DNA of 64,000 nucleotides from Macrocystis pyrifera (GCA_031763025.1 JASSKH010000012.1:3658001-3722000); one strand, 5' to 3'. Shown: positions 10,401 to 18,019, counted from the first letter of the stretch. Program-made: numbers and translations. The notes: generated from the sequence alone by a model not told the origin.

Positions 10401-12886
10401 CCCGCCCCCACCCCACTCGCACAGGACACGTACTCCAGCAATGGGATCACGCGGCACTGCAACACACACAAACGTTCGTCACCGACTCTCACATACCTGC
10501 ATCGCGTCCCCCCCTACCCAGGACTCTATCACCGCCTTTACCATACTGGCAAACGAGATAGCCGAGGACAGGGGCGGTTCAAAGAATCTCGCCGGGTCGA
10601 TTGTCGACAGCGACGCACCAGGTACGTATGTATTCCCTCGGATTTCTCAGCAGATGGGGCCGGGGGGTGGGGTGGGGTACTTGCTGTAGTGCCCCTCTTC
10701 TGTCGATGAATTAGACGCTGCCATCCGCGTGAAAGAAAGTCCGCCACATCAGCGGTTCTTAGTGGATGTGCAGCACACCCTTCATGCGGCGACTTGCCGA
10801 ACACCTCACGGCGCTTGCTTCGCGCTAGGTGCAAGGAAATAATGTCTGTCTGGTCGGTGAAAACACGACGTGCTCCGCCCCGCCATTATACGAGGGGATG
10901 CGAGGGTTGATGGTCATACGACTACGGCCATGCATGGCATGAGCACACACACCCCCTCCTCTCCAATCTCTCTCCCCCCCCCCCCCCCCCCTTCCCCCTA
11001 TTATATGGGTTGGGTTGGCGTCGGTTGGCAACGACACTGTAAAACATGCTGCTCGCTACGTGAGCTAGACAACCAGGGTACCATTTTTTATTTATTTATT
11101 TTTGTTGGCGGTTGCCCACAGCTGGTCGTCGAGTTAGATCAATTGTGCGAGGTAAATAACCTTTACTCTGCACAAGGGAATTGATCGTATCACGTAGTGT
11201 TCAAGGTAAGGCACCCAAGAGGCAGTTACATAGTATTCCCATTGCTGTCTCTGGACGTGGCTACACCGGAAATTAAACTAATTCATTGGAGCTGTCATCC
11301 ATATGCAAGTCCGCCTCACAGGCGGTTCTTAGTAGGATGCAGCTCACCCTTCATGCGACTCGCCGGACACCTCACGGCGCTTCGCGCTTGGTGCAAGCAA
11401 TGTCGGCCTGGTCGGTGAAAGCCCGACGTGCTCCGTCCCGGCATTGTAGGGATGCGAGGGTCTATGGTCATACGACTACGGCCATGCATGAGATCGAGTA
11501 CATCTCTCCTATCGAGTACACCCCCCCCCTCCCCCGCCATGATTGGTGCAAGCAGTGTCTGCCTGGTCGGTGAAAACCCAACGTGCTCCGTCACGGCGTT
11601 GTAGGGATGCGAGGTTCTGTGGTCATACGACTACGGCCATGCATGATATTGAGTAGACCCCCATCCCCACCCCTACGTCTACCGCGAGTTTTCTCAGTAA
11701 ATATTGCGGTGGGAGCAGATTCGTCGGCGGTAAATGTTCACAACTCGGACAGATCATCCACAGATCATCCACAGATCATCTACAGATCATCCACAGATCA
11801 TCCACAGATCATCCACAGATCATCCACAGATCATCCACAGATCTCCTACTTATACTCTACATATCATCTACATATTATCTACAGATCATGTACAGATCAT
11901 GTACAGATCATGTACAGATTATCTACATATCATCTACATATCCCTCTACATATCATCTACACATCATCTGCAGATTATATACGGATCATTCTCTCTGAAA
12001 GATCTAGATACTTCTAGGGCCGATCTATTCCCGATCTTGTACGATCTATGAAAAAGCTTACGCTGCCGGGTGGGACCGGTATAGTCTGCATGACCCTTCA
12101 AAAACATGTCTCCTGGGTTCGATCAGTACCTATGCAGATCCTGCGCATCATAACTGATCTAGTTGTAGATGATCTAGCCGTAGCTCCAGAGCGAACAGCC
12201 TTTACCGTTGTGTGGCTCATTCGCTATCCTACAAAAGGGCGAAACAGGAATGGGCGATAAGATAAGCAACACGTATACGTTTCACCTTAACTTGTGGCAA
12301 AAAACGAAACGTATTGAGCGCTCAAACGTTGAAAGTGTCTCTATTTGTTTTGGAGCAGGAACGGTGCTCCCTCCGTCTCGAAAGGGATGCGTGGTAAATC
12401 ATCAAATTACTATGACAAAACAACAAATGAGTACCCCCCCCCCCCCCCCCCTCCCACTACGAACATCCCTCTCCCCCTGCCCCCCCACCACGACCTCTCC
12501 GGAGTAGGAACGGTGCTCCCGTCTCGAAAGGGATGCGTGGTCAATGGTCGAATAGCTATGGCAAGCAACTAATTAGTACGGTCATACGTACGACTACGGC
12601 CATGCATAACATGAGTACAGCTCTCTCCTCTCCCCCCCCGCGCTCATGGTCACACGACGACCACGGCCATGCATGACATGTGTACCCCCCTCCCTTGCCC
12701 CCCCGGCCCCTACCACCTCCCCCCTCCCCCCCCTGCTTTCGCCGTGGGTTTTCTCTGTAACTAATGCGGTGTGTGTGGCAGATTCGTCCGGGGTGGGCGA
12801 GGACGGGAGGTTGAAAGGTTCTCTGCTTGGAGTAAGCCGCCTGAAGCACCTGTTTCGAAAGAAAGGACACCACCACCAAGCCGAAG
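1337..12886 (+). CDS. Membrane-anchored class III nucleotidyl cyclase (split gene; exon set)
   Basis: This entry covers the exons at 1337-1423, 2829-2957, 3836-4018, 5128-5238, 6653-6801, 7689-7761, 9243-9383, 10522-10621 and 12782-12886, with a weaker one at 10222-10302. Joined in phase they give transmembrane segments, a basic juxtamembrane helix and one class III catalytic domain. Such enzymes make cAMP or cGMP from ATP or GTP at a membrane. Both metal-binding aspartates are visible: FSDLKGYT in the first catalytic exon and TVGDAF in the second. The purine-selecting position in YKLDTVGDA is Asp, closer to the Glu of guanylate cyclases than to the Lys of adenylate cyclases, so the substrate is left open. 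The transition-state Asn/Arg pair is not evident (see the exon at 7689). The 5' end lies before the window's first recognised exon; the 3' end may extend to 21068. Substrate and partner are inference; the family call is firm. Confidence 0.85.
2014..2109 (+). mobile_element. MITE family D copy (2014)
   Basis: Palindromic element: gggacaaacaacttggaa on the left and ttgtccccaaaacgggact on the right. The family consensus runs from an AACCCTTTTAGGACTGCAG-like left end to its inverse. Confidence 0.7.
2125..2231 (+). mobile_element. MITE family A, subfamily GACC (2125)
   Basis: Terminal inverted repeats ttacgggggaccatagtaaa / ttactatggtcccctcgtaa, flanked by TA. It lies in an intron of the cyclase gene, directly after a D element. 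Confidence 0.85.
2498..2645 (+). repeat. GGGTC/GGGCC minisatellite
   Basis: Units of gggtcgggtcgggcc and gggtcggatc repeat about ten times. The same array gives spurious [10 protein letters not shown] proteins on the reverse strand. Confidence 0.9.
2829..2957 (+). CDS. Cyclase exon: last membrane helix and juxtamembrane region
   Basis: Forty-three codons in phase 0 between TTCGTACAG and AAG|GTGAGA. The peptide begins GKDVAG, continues with the hydrophobic helix [16 protein letters not shown], then turns strongly basic and amphipathic ([16 protein letters not shown]). This is the usual order of a membrane helix and a signalling helix just before a class III cyclase domain. Confidence 0.8.
3089..3138 (+). 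pseudogene. Echo exon: truncated copy of the 3836 cyclase exon start
   Basis: After a (CA)n CCAG acceptor the frame reads [16 protein letters not shown], against [16 protein letters not shown] at the true exon 747 bp downstream. About 34 of 49 bases match and many changes are silent third positions. The copy then breaks into a poly(C) run. It could be a decayed duplicate or an alternative first catalytic exon that has lost its rest. Confidence 0.75.
3181..3599 (+). mobile_element. SINE-like family B element with poly(C) tail (3181)
   Basis: Runs from the ggcggttaacacggctggcg segment, through gaggcagttacatagtaac and the aacacctcacggcgctctgc core, to atgataatgagtac followed by about 29 C. It has separated the echo exon from its parent exon. 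Confidence 0.8.
3836..4018 (+). CDS. Cyclase exon: start of catalytic domain
   Basis: Sixty-one codons in phase 0 between ATATCAG and AAG|GTGGGC. The first half ([16 protein letters not shown]) is the linker helix. The second holds the first beta strand with the first metal-binding Asp ([18 protein letters not shown]), followed by [11 protein letters not shown], as in class III cyclases. The first base pair of the exon is GT, giving AG|GT at both junctions. Confidence 0.92.
4357..4470 (+). repeat. (GGGT)n microsatellite
   Basis: About 28 imperfect GGGT/GAGT units, with interruptions such as ggtagttggg. They lie in the intron after the first catalytic exon. Confidence 0.95.
4554..4658 (+). 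mobile_element. MITE family A, subfamily GTCC, 105 bp (4554)
   Basis: Left end ttacgggggtccatagttaa, right end with one GACC>GGCC change, TA on both sides. It is intronic in the cyclase gene. Confidence 0.9.
4841..5070 (+). repeat. (GGAT)n microsatellite
   Basis: More than 50 GGAT units with a short GGGT block at 4954-4972. The repetitive WMDG and SIHP open frames here are artefacts of the array. Confidence 0.97.
5128..5238 (+). CDS. Cyclase exon: second metal-site Asp
   Basis: Thirty-seven codons in phase 0 from GGCCAG|GTGTAT. It reads [20 protein letters not shown], then [17 protein letters not shown], matching the family block around the second metal aspartate. No GT donor preserves the frame. 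AAAGAG|GCGAGC gives phase 0 and a natural join GFKSKE-EHAMAMV to the next exon, so a GC-AG intron is proposed. Confidence 0.88.
5347..5428 (+). mobile_element. MITE family D copy (5347), diverged
   Basis: The right half tgtccccaaaacgggactgc is well kept. The left half is eroded (cgtttgggggacaaatcaat). Confidence 0.6.
5829..5893 (+). pseudogene. Echo exon: frameshifted copy of the 6653 cyclase exon start
   Basis: After AATAACAG the sequence gagcatgcgatggcgatggt matches the true exon start (gagcacgcgatggcgatggt) 824 bp downstream. It continues through cgcatgctgttcgacctaga. An insertion of four bases near gtacgtacgctctcc shifts the frame, and a TAG follows. The stretch at 5672-5768 before it has no recognised function. 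Confidence 0.8.
6040..6410 (+). repeat. Intronic repeat family F
   Basis: Repeated phrases tactgtagtccaataggct and cggggaatgttcatgagtaa, with caacgttgaagctcatg and ggtcggatgg at the end. The same block recurs in the phosphatase introns at about 55.2 and 61.0-61.35 kb. Internal units of about 150 bp are tandem. Confidence 0.75.
6653..6801 (+). CDS. Cyclase exon: EHAMAMV to [12 protein letters not shown] block
   Basis: Forty-nine codons plus two bases. After acceptor AAAACAG it reads [20 protein letters not shown], then [20 protein letters not shown] and [10 protein letters not shown]. This matches the helix and the RIGLHTG strand of class III cyclases. The donor CCAAG|GTAACA gives phase 2, and the split Arg codon is completed by the next exon. 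Confidence 0.93.
6776..7215 (+). repeat. Exon-donor-derived minisatellite
   Basis: About five units of roughly 80-95 bp. Unit 1 is the end of the cyclase exon plus its splice donor and intron start (ggcgtgatcgggagactc ... caaggtaacacgacc). Later units begin near 6861, 6957, 7052 and 7131 with ggcgtgaccggaag-like words. Units 2 and 5 retain donor-like gaggtaacgcaacc and caaggtaacacaacc. Confidence 0.85.
7222..7297 (-). mobile_element. LINE family C 3'-end fragment (7222)
   Basis: Reverse-oriented tail: tactcatgttttgcttgccg, then ccacacatccttttcgagac. This corresponds to the inverse of the retrotransposon 3' terminus seen intact at 46.3 kb. Confidence 0.6.
7411..7680 (+). pseudogene. Possible echo copies of the 7689 cyclase exon
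   Basis: Two segments share ctgactcgatcatcg or cgactcgatcatcg. One frame reads [15 protein letters not shown] (about 7423-7467) and another [11 protein letters not shown] (about 7628-7660). Both resemble the WGPDSLIAN-type motif of membrane cyclases, which the true exon at 7689 carries as [12 protein letters not shown]. This may be chance for the shorter one. Confidence 0.35.
7689..7761 (+). CDS. Cyclase exon: [18 protein letters not shown] block
   Basis: One base completing the split Arg plus 24 codons, from CAAAG to CTG|GTGAGG. The peptide [24 protein letters not shown] occupies the place of the FGDTVNTASRMES block of canonical cyclases. The catalytic Asn aligns with a hydrophobic residue and the transition-state Arg with Glu. 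This domain may therefore need a partner domain, or may be weakly active. Confidence 0.9.
7827..7938 (+). mobile_element. MITE family A, subfamily GACC, with 7-bp internal insertion (7827)
   Basis: 112 bp instead of 105. The extra bases are CCTGGTA after ccata in the left arm, giving TACCTGGTA. It is intronic in the cyclase. Confidence 0.9.
8238..8342 (+). mobile_element. MITE family A, subfamily GTCC, 105 bp (8238)
   Basis: Near-perfect ends flanked by TA. A 3' half of another copy (tttggtcctgaacactatgt) follows at 8350-8387. Confidence 0.9.
8350..8387 (+). mobile_element. MITE family A right-half fragment
   Basis: atttggtcctgaacactatg then ttccctcgtgttag is a decayed right arm without its left arm. 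Confidence 0.55.
8815..9236 (+). repeat. GATCCC/GATTCC hexamer minisatellite
   Basis: Imperfect cccgatcccgatccc units fill the end of the intron up to the acceptor TTGTCAG of the 9243 exon. They give spurious PIPIPDPD and GIGIGIDIG open frames. Confidence 0.9.
9243..9383 (+). CDS. Cyclase exon: end of catalytic domain
   Basis: Forty-seven codons in phase 0. [20 protein letters not shown] is followed by [20 protein letters not shown] and PTFYIEM, which fits the final strands of class III cyclases (the pGE..VKG...tYf pattern). The exon begins GTAAGT directly after CAG, a perfect donor-like hexamer at an exon start. Donor ATG|GTGAGT. Confidence 0.9.
9721..9800 (+). other. tRNA-like T-arm sequence
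   Basis: gtgagttcgagtctcac forms a perfect 5-bp T stem with a 7-base TTCGAGT loop. An A-box-like tggcttggtagg lies 45 bp upstream. The acceptor stem does not pair and no clear anticodon arm is present, so this is at most a tRNA-derived fragment. Confidence 0.35.
10060..10151 (+). mobile_element. MITE family A, left end replaced by poly(A)
   Basis: The element begins at agtaaataggaccaaatatt immediately after about 27 A (10033-10058). The usual left terminal repeat is missing, while the right end cccccgtaa is intact. Confidence 0.8.
10222..10302 (+). CDS. Putative cyclase exon after the catalytic domain
   Basis: After GTCCTCGCAG, phase 0 gives [12 protein letters not shown], then [16 protein letters not shown] weak donor GTT|GTACCG keeps phase 0. 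No motif is recognised. It is supported only by the acceptor, phase agreement and position. Confidence 0.35.
10522..10621 (+). CDS. Cyclase C-terminal exon, acidic
   Basis: Thirty-three codons plus one base between CCTACCCAG and CACCAG|GTACGT. The peptide [19 protein letters not shown], then [14 protein letters not shown], has no recognised domain. Its phase-1 end fits the exon at 12782, giving SDAP-DSSG. Confidence 0.6.
10728..10996 (+). mobile_element. SINE-like family B, 5'-truncated (10728)
   Basis: Starts near gccatccgcgtgaaagaaag, contains the cacctcacggcgct and ggtcggtgaaaacacgacgt core, and ends atgagcaca with a C-rich tail. The next B element follows within about 10 bp. Confidence 0.75.
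11007..11530 (+). mobile_element. SINE-like family B, full-length (11007)
   Basis: Begins gggttgggttggcgtcggtt and runs through acgtgagctagacaaccag, gcggttgcccacagctggtc and gaggcagttacatagtatt to the tail gagtacaccccccccc, about 520 bp. The acatagtatt site here is the empty counterpart of the MITE insertion at 36864. Confidence 0.85.
11543..11668 (+). mobile_element. SINE-like family B 3' fragment (11543)
   Basis: Begins ttggtgcaagcagtgtctgc and ends catgatattgagtagacccc, directly downstream of the full-length copy. Confidence 0.7.
11683..11740 (+). pseudogene. Echo exon: copy of the 12782 exon start
   Basis: gttttctcagtaaatattgc followed by ggtgggagcagattcgtcgg mirrors gttttctctgtaactaatgc ... 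gtggcagattcgtccgggg about 1.05 kb downstream, including the acceptor. It stops after about 15 exon bases. Both copies directly follow a family B tail. Confidence 0.65.
11746..11990 (+). repeat. GATCATCCACA minisatellite
   Basis: About 20 units of gatcatccacag drifting to gatcatgtacag and tatcatctacat. It gives the spurious SSTDHPQI open frames. Confidence 0.95.
12000..12189 (+). repeat. GATC-rich dispersed repeat (family G)
   Basis: Contains ggtgggaccggtatagtctg and tgggttcgatcagtaccta, which recur at about 13.05, 39.2, 42.15 and 46.6 kb. Confidence 0.6.
12190..12446 (+). mobile_element. LINE family C 3' end (12190)
   Basis: A degraded coding tail (gaaacaggaatgggcgataa, then gttgaaagtgtctctatttg) is followed by the 3' terminus tcgaaagggatgcgtggt ... 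acaaatgagta and about 18 C. Confidence 0.7.
12507..12578 (+). mobile_element. LINE family C 3' fragment (12507)
   Basis: gtaggaacggtgctcccgtc to gcaagcaactaattagtac, with a SINE B tail piece joined at 12580-12660. Confidence 0.65.
12782..12886 (+). CDS. Cyclase C-terminal exon, basic
   Basis: Acceptor TGTGGCAG and donor CCGAAG|GTGAGC; enters in phase 1 and leaves in phase 1. The peptide [20 protein letters not shown], then [15 protein letters not shown], holds a basic amphipathic patch and no recognised domain. Confidence 0.6.
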
Positions 12887-12949
12887 GTGAGCCTCTAGCC
12901 GCCGCGTCAGGGGAGCCGTATAGGAGCTGCGCTTTTGAGGCCGAGCATT

Positions 12950-13150
12950 TCGCACCTCAGATAGACTAGATCATCGATCTCCTATGATACTTCCATGATC
13001 TAGATGTTTCAACAGCAGATACAACAGTTTGCCGACGGGGGTAGGAGCCGTATAGTCCGCACGATGTACAGTAGGGCATGTTTCCTCTGGGTTGGATCTG
13101 TACTATTACACAGATCCTGCGCAACAGCCCATATAGCGGCAGGGTTGGGG
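12950..13150 (+). repeat. GATC-rich dispersed repeat (family G)
   Basis: ctagatcatcgatctcctat through gtaggagccgtatagtccgc and tgggttggatctgtactatt. It leads straight into the satellite at 13150. Confidence 0.6.
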
Positions 13151-13720
13151 TCTAGGTGATCTATCTGTATACGATCTATCTGTAGATGATATATTTGTAG
13201 ACGATCTATCTGCAGATGATTTATCTCTAGATGATATATCTGCAGATGAAATATATGTAGATGATATATGCGTAGATGATGTATCTGTAGATGATATAAA
13301 TGTAGATGATATGCATGTAGATGATATATCTGTAGATGATCTGTCTGTAGATCATCTATATGTCTATGGTATAACTGCAGATCATCTATCTGCCGGTGGT
13401 CTATCTGTAGATGATATATCAGTAGATGATCTATCTGTAGATGATGTAGATCATCTATCTGTAGATGATGGAGATCGTCTATCTGTAGATGATATACATG
13501 TAGAAGATATGCATGTAGATGATCTATCTGTAGATATGATCTATCTGTAGATCATCTATCTGTCGATCATCTATCTGTCGATCATCTATCTGTCGATGAT
13601 ATATCTGTAGATCATCTATCTGCAGATGATCTATCTGCAGATGATCTGTCTACAGACGATCTATCCGTAGATCATCTATCTATGAATGATCTATCTGTAG
13701 ATGATCTGTCCAGCTCGTGA
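13150..13720 (+). repeat. GATGATCTATCTGTA satellite
   Basis: About 35 units of 15-18 bp (gatgatctatctgtaga with variants). It expands a motif already present in the preceding family G repeat. The open frame of VDDISVDDLS type is a by-product. Confidence 0.95.
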
Positions 13721-13724
13721 AACA

Positions 13725-14127
13725 TTCCTTTACCGATGGAGCTTCTCACCTGAGGGAGGTACGGCATATCTGCCTCTCTGTCCTTGAACAGAAGGACCGA
13801 TTTTTTCTATATTCATAGAAATGAACAAAAAGGAACCAAAAGGAAACAAGATGAAACAAAAACGAACCAAAACAACACAAAATGAACAAAAATCAAAGGA
13901 AATCAGTAAAAAGGAGACAAAATGAACTAAAATGAACTAAAAATGCCTAAAAAATTGCACAATCGATCCTCTAATGTTTCGGGACATAGATGGTGCTACA
14001 TATAGCCCGGATTGGGATTGCGTACCGGGCCTACATACTAAATAGCATAAAATGCGTCTCAACGTTCAGTGTTTGGGTCTCCTATACCGCAATCAAGTCA
14101 GGAGAGCCTCAGAAAAAATAGGTCCTC
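13725..14127. other. Gene-free stretch, A-rich tandem words
   Basis: At 13815-13950 imperfect gaaacaaaa and aatgaacaaaa words repeat. Nothing else is recognised. Confidence 0.6.
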
Positions 14128-14418
14128 CCACTCTGACCGGTAGTACTAGCTTAGTGTGGTTTTCATATCAGAGTACGAACGTTTTATATATTCCCGGCCA
14201 GAGTTAAGCATCGTCCCTCACCCTAACTAGAACACACCACTCTGGCCGGGAATACTAGCTCCTTTTGATATTCGTACCAGAGTACGAACGTGTGTTTTAT
14301 TCCCGGCCAGAGTAAAACATTGCCCCTAACCCTACAACTAAACTATACCACCCTGGCCGGTAATACAAGTCCCTTTTATGCTCATATTAGACTGAAAACG
14401 GGGGCTATATTCACGTTC
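14128..14418 (+). mobile_element. Three family E MITE relatives in tandem
   Basis: Each unit has ccactctggccgggaatac-like and tattcccggccagagt-like inverted ends. Units start near 14128, 14238 and 14340. Confidence 0.6.
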
Positions 14419-14453
14419 AGAGTGGCGTCTCTCCGCCAACGCTGTGACTGGCA

Positions 14454-14850
14454 GGGGGGGGGGGGCGGGGCGGGTTTACTCGATAGGAAAGATGTACTCG
14501 ATCTCATGCATGGCCGGAGTCGTATGGCCATAGACCCGCGCATCCCTACAATGCCGGGACGGAGCGTGTCGGGTTTTCACCGACCAGGCAGACATTGCTT
14601 GCACCAAGCGCGAAGCGAAACGTGAGGTGTCCGGCGAGTCGCATTAAGGGTGAGCCGCATCCTGCTAAGAACCGCCTGTGAAGCGCACTCTCTTGCATGC
14701 ATACGGATGACAGCTTCAATGAGTTAGCTTAATCCGGTGTGACCACTTCCAGAGACAGCAACAGGTTTATTATGTAACTGCCTCGTGGGTGCCTTACTAT
14801 GAGCACTACGTGATGCGATAGACCCCGATAAGCATGTATCCCCCTTTGTT
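14454..14850 (-). mobile_element. SINE-like family B, reverse (14454)
   Basis: Poly(G) then tactcgatctcatgcatggc, through the inverse core, to gtaactgcctcgtgggtgcc and ctacgtgatgcgata. The extreme 5' end is missing. Confidence 0.8.
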
Positions 14851-14995
14851 CACACGCCAAATTAGATTCTGATTACTACAGTATGCATCTTCCGGAAGGC
14901 CCGTACATGGCAATCAAAACCCACGATGGACCAAAAAAAACATGAACGGCCCTCTATGCTTACACAACCGCTGTTTATTTTCGTCCGATTAACTA

Positions 14996-15100
14996 TTACG
15001 GGGGACCATATTAAGTAGGACCTACGGTACACACAAATACCTATATATTTCGCTATTTTGACTAAAGATATTTGGTCCTATTTACTATGGTCCCCCGTAA
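14996..15100 (+). mobile_element. MITE family A, subfamily GACC, 105 bp (14996)
   Basis: ttacgggggaccatattaag / tttactatggtcccccgtaa, flanked by TA (aacta and taata). Confidence 0.9.
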
Positions 15101-15337
15101 TAATATACTAAGGGGAAACAGAGCAGTCAGGAGCAATAATGCTTTATTAAAAATACTGGAATCGATAGGTTTTTTTCTATGTGATGGGTCTTGATCGCTG
15201 TTAATATGGTCTCCCCGCGATGCGATATTCGCCATTCTTTTTTTCTGTCTCTCTCTCTCTCCCTGTCCCTGTCCCTGTCCTACTTTCCTCGTAACTCGGA
15301 TGCGGGGTCACACAGCAGGCTCTCCTATCCCCCCCCC

Positions 15338-15472
15338 TCCTCCTCCTCCTCCTCCTCCCCCCTCCTCCTCCTCCTCCTCCTCCTCCTCCTCCTCCTCCTC
15401 CTCCTCCTCCTCCTCCTCCTCCTCCTCCTCCTCCTCCTCCTCCTCCTCCTCCTCCTCCTCCTCCTCCTCCCC
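15338..15472 (+). repeat. (TCC)n microsatellite
   Basis: About 43 TCC units with two short C insertions. It produces poly-Ser, poly-Leu and poly-Glu open frames that are not genes. Confidence 0.98.
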
Positions 15473-15633
15473 ATCACGGTTCGTAGCCTTGTTGCTTTTT
15501 TTTTTCCATCGCGGGAAGACTTTAGCCCTTTCTTCCTTGGCTCTGATCATTAACGCCTCCGCACAAGAGTAGCGAATAGTAGCGAATACTCGTACGACTT
15601 GGTAATACTCCAAGTCACCGACAGACACTTATA

Positions 15634-15738
15634 TTACGGGGGTCCATAATTAACGGGACCAAATTTTGTTAGTAAAAATAGGCAAATATATAGGTTTTTA
15701 TGAACACCATAGGTCCCGTTAACTATGGACCCCCGTAA
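15634..15738 (+). mobile_element. MITE family A, subfamily GTCC, 105 bp (15634)
   Basis: Well preserved, TA-flanked, nearly identical to the copy at 8238. Confidence 0.9.
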
Positions 15739-15799
15739 TAGTTCGTTTTGCTTTCGTGCGAACGTTGCGGTTCTCGGTGTATAGCCTCCTTGGATCACT

Positions 15800-16030
15800 T
15801 TCGCCGCGTGCAACAGCAACAGCACTCTCGCGCTACGAGCTCAAAGTGGTTTGTCCTCCCGATTGCCGTGAGTGCGAACTCTAGATGGAAATTTTAGAAA
15901 TTAACAGCATCCACGCATTTTGAGCACGCTACTCGCACGCACGACTCTCTCAAAGTGCAGAAAAACGACCACAAGCTTCTTGTATGGCTGCGACTTGGCT
16001 GACAGCAAACTGACGACTGCAAAGGTCTGT
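15800..16030. other. No feature recognised
   Basis: Neither a coding block nor a repeat family was identified between the MITE copies at 15634 and 16037. Confidence 0.5.
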
Positions 16031-16036
16031 ACACTG

Positions 16037-16143
16037 TTACGGGGGGCCATAGTAAACAGGACCAAATATTGTTAGTAAAAACAGCTAAATATATACGTTT
16101 TTTTGTGTGTACGGTAGGTCCTATTTACTATGGTCCTCCGTAA
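16037..16143 (+). mobile_element. MITE family A, subfamily GACC (16037)
   Basis: ttacggggggccatagtaaa on the left and tatggtcctccgtaa on the right, 107 bp. Confidence 0.88.
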
Positions 16144-16166
16144 TAGTTATCAGTTGGCTACTTCAC

Positions 16167-16257
16167 CCTTTTAGGACTGTAGTCCCGTTTAGCGGACAAA
16201 CTACACTAATCCCAAGTAGTTTATCCCCGAAACGGGACTGCAGTACTAAAAGGGTCA
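16167..16257 (+). mobile_element. MITE family D copy (16167)
   Basis: ccttttaggactgtagtccc on the left and gggactgcagtactaaaagg on the right, making a near-complete palindrome. Confidence 0.8.
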
Positions 16258-16711
16258 AGTATTATTAATAGAGTTATATAGCAGCGTGCTGTAATTTGCC
16301 CTGCCAGGTAGTTCTGTGTCTTCTGGTAATCTGATTGATGCGTTTGTGGGCCCGTAGAATCGACCTCCAAAAGCACATGGTTCCAAGCTTTGGTACAAAG
16401 GTTGAGGCTGGAACCGCACCTTTAAACAAGAGACGTCACTCGCTTGCGCACCAGTCCCCGTAAACCTCGATCATTGCGCCACGGGGGAGTGAAAAAACTT
16501 GATGTTTCACTGAAAATGCGAAAAAACAAAAACAAAAAAACAAAAAAAACAGATGGTTAGCTTAGTTCGTCGCCGAGCTGACAGCTGGCCGTGAAGCTCA
16601 GCCAAGGCATGCCTTACCTCCGGCCCTAAACAAGGCACCACTCGGAAAACCAAAAGACCGTCTATATTTTTATATGAATACCAAGCCGTCCCCGTATTTA
16701 TCCCCGGACAG
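16258..16711. other. No feature recognised
   Basis: Unique-looking sequence with an A-rich run (aaaaacaaaaacaaaaaaac) near 16515. No coding block is supported. Confidence 0.45.
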
Positions 16712-16790
16712 GTACCTGATATACGAAACGAAATTATACAGCGTGCTCAAGCTCATCCACCCCCGCAACCCCCCCCTACCCCCCCCCCCA
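16712..16790 (+). CDS. Putative exon of unknown gene
   Basis: After CCGGACAG the frame gives YLIYETKLYSVLKLIHPRN and then dissolves into a poly(C)/proline run. No donor is clear. It may be a real exon of the cyclase tail or a remnant. Confidence 0.3.
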
Positions 16791-16814
16791 CCCCCCAACC
16801 CCCCCCCGATTTGT

Positions 16815-16978
16815 CAAACGCCTCACGTTTGTATCGCTTCGCGCTTGGTGCAAGCAATCAATGCCTGCCTGGTCGGCGAAAAACCGACGTGCTCCATCTA
16901 GGCATTGTAGGGGATGCGATGGGGTCTACGGTGATACGATTACGGCCACGATGCAATGATATTGACTACACCCCTTCC
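16815..16978 (+). mobile_element. SINE-like family B 3' part (16815)
   Basis: Starts cgcctcacgtttgtatcgct and includes aaaaccgacgtgctccatct. It ends near gatattgactacacccc. Confidence 0.65.
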
Positions 16979-17052
16979 CGCCCGTGCCGTCTCCCTCGCT
17001 CTCTTGATCCTGAAACAAAAATAGGGGCGTCTTCTCATCTCGATTTTGCCAG

Positions 17053-17206
17053 CCCAAGCGATGGCGGTTCTCGGAAAGGAGGACGGGGCAGGGCCGGGGC
17101 CGGAAGAAACTCGAGAACCCCTACCCATTTGGGCCCGTCCGGGCTTACCATGAAGACGCAGAGCGCCTACATGGCCAGCCCGCCGGGATCTCCAGAGGGC
17201 ACGCAG
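17053..17206 (+). CDS. Putative exon, Gly/Arg/Ser-rich
   Basis: Acceptor TTTTGCCAG and donor ACGCAG|GTAGGG. It enters in phase 2 and leaves in phase 0. PSDGGSRKGGRGRAGAGRNS is followed by RTPTHLGPSGLTMKTQSAYM and ASPPGSPEGTQ. It is low-complexity with no recognised domain, likely part of the cyclase tail or of an adjacent gene. Confidence 0.45.
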
Positions 17207-17635
17207 GTAGGGTTTCGTAGAGAGTAGGAAACATGCTACGATAGGGGGTGTACTGTACCCATTATTTTCTGAGGTTCTTTTTCTTGAGCTCTTTTTTTTT
17301 TTTCCCCTCCCTCCCAAAACCTAGCTTTTTTCGGCGTCATGAAAGTGCGGCAAAGAACCCGACGAAGGTTCACATCCGAAAGTAGTGTAAAAACATGTAT
17401 TATCGTAGTCCAAACCGACACGCAATCAAATGGTATTTGCAATTCCAAATGGGTTTGCAAATACTTATTTGCAATACTCGTCGAATGCAAAACTATCCGC
17501 AAATGGCGTTCAGTTTCGCACGGCAGGTGCGATCCTTTTTCATTTTTTTTTTCCTCGACAACGGTAAACAAGGGGTGCTACACACCACTCTCAGCGCAAA
17601 TATAAAGCACCGTTTATCTTCCTGTTACAAAGTCT

Positions 17636-17712
17636 AAAATACCATTATATTTCCGACCAGACCAGCAAAGTCCAACTATTATAACCTGGTCTACTTTCGG
17701 AAGGCCCTCTAT
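17636..17712 (+). mobile_element. Family E-like MITE, diverged
   Basis: taccattatatttccgacca on the left and tggtctactttcggaagg on the right are an imperfect inverted pair. Confidence 0.4.
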
Positions 17713-18019
17713 ATCTCGACTAGAATTTTTCGAAAAACGCCCTGTTTCGTTTCGGTGTCGCCAACTTTCCTGTCCCGGGGAAAAAAAAATCGAGCGCCTG
17801 GAAAAAACGAGCGCCTCCCTTGTCCGAACTCAACCCTGTTCGCGGTATACCGGGTTACTTCTTATTTGGGGGGAACCCCCGTCAGTCGCAAACGTTTGGG
17901 GGTAAAAAAGTGCTGTAGACCCCTGTTCGACGCGAGTCGACGAGGGAAGCAAGGGCTACGTGCTGTAGTCTTCTCTCGCGATATGATACGAAAGCCTGGA
18001 GACTTTCGCAGTGGGGAGA

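Noticed and set aside
13150-13720. Regularly spaced short repeats resembling a CRISPR array
   Set aside because: Units are contiguous drifting satellite words with no unique spacers, in a eukaryotic intron-rich context.
15191-15628. Poly-Leu, poly-Ser and poly-Glu open frames
   Set aside because: They are products of a (TCC)n array read on both strands.
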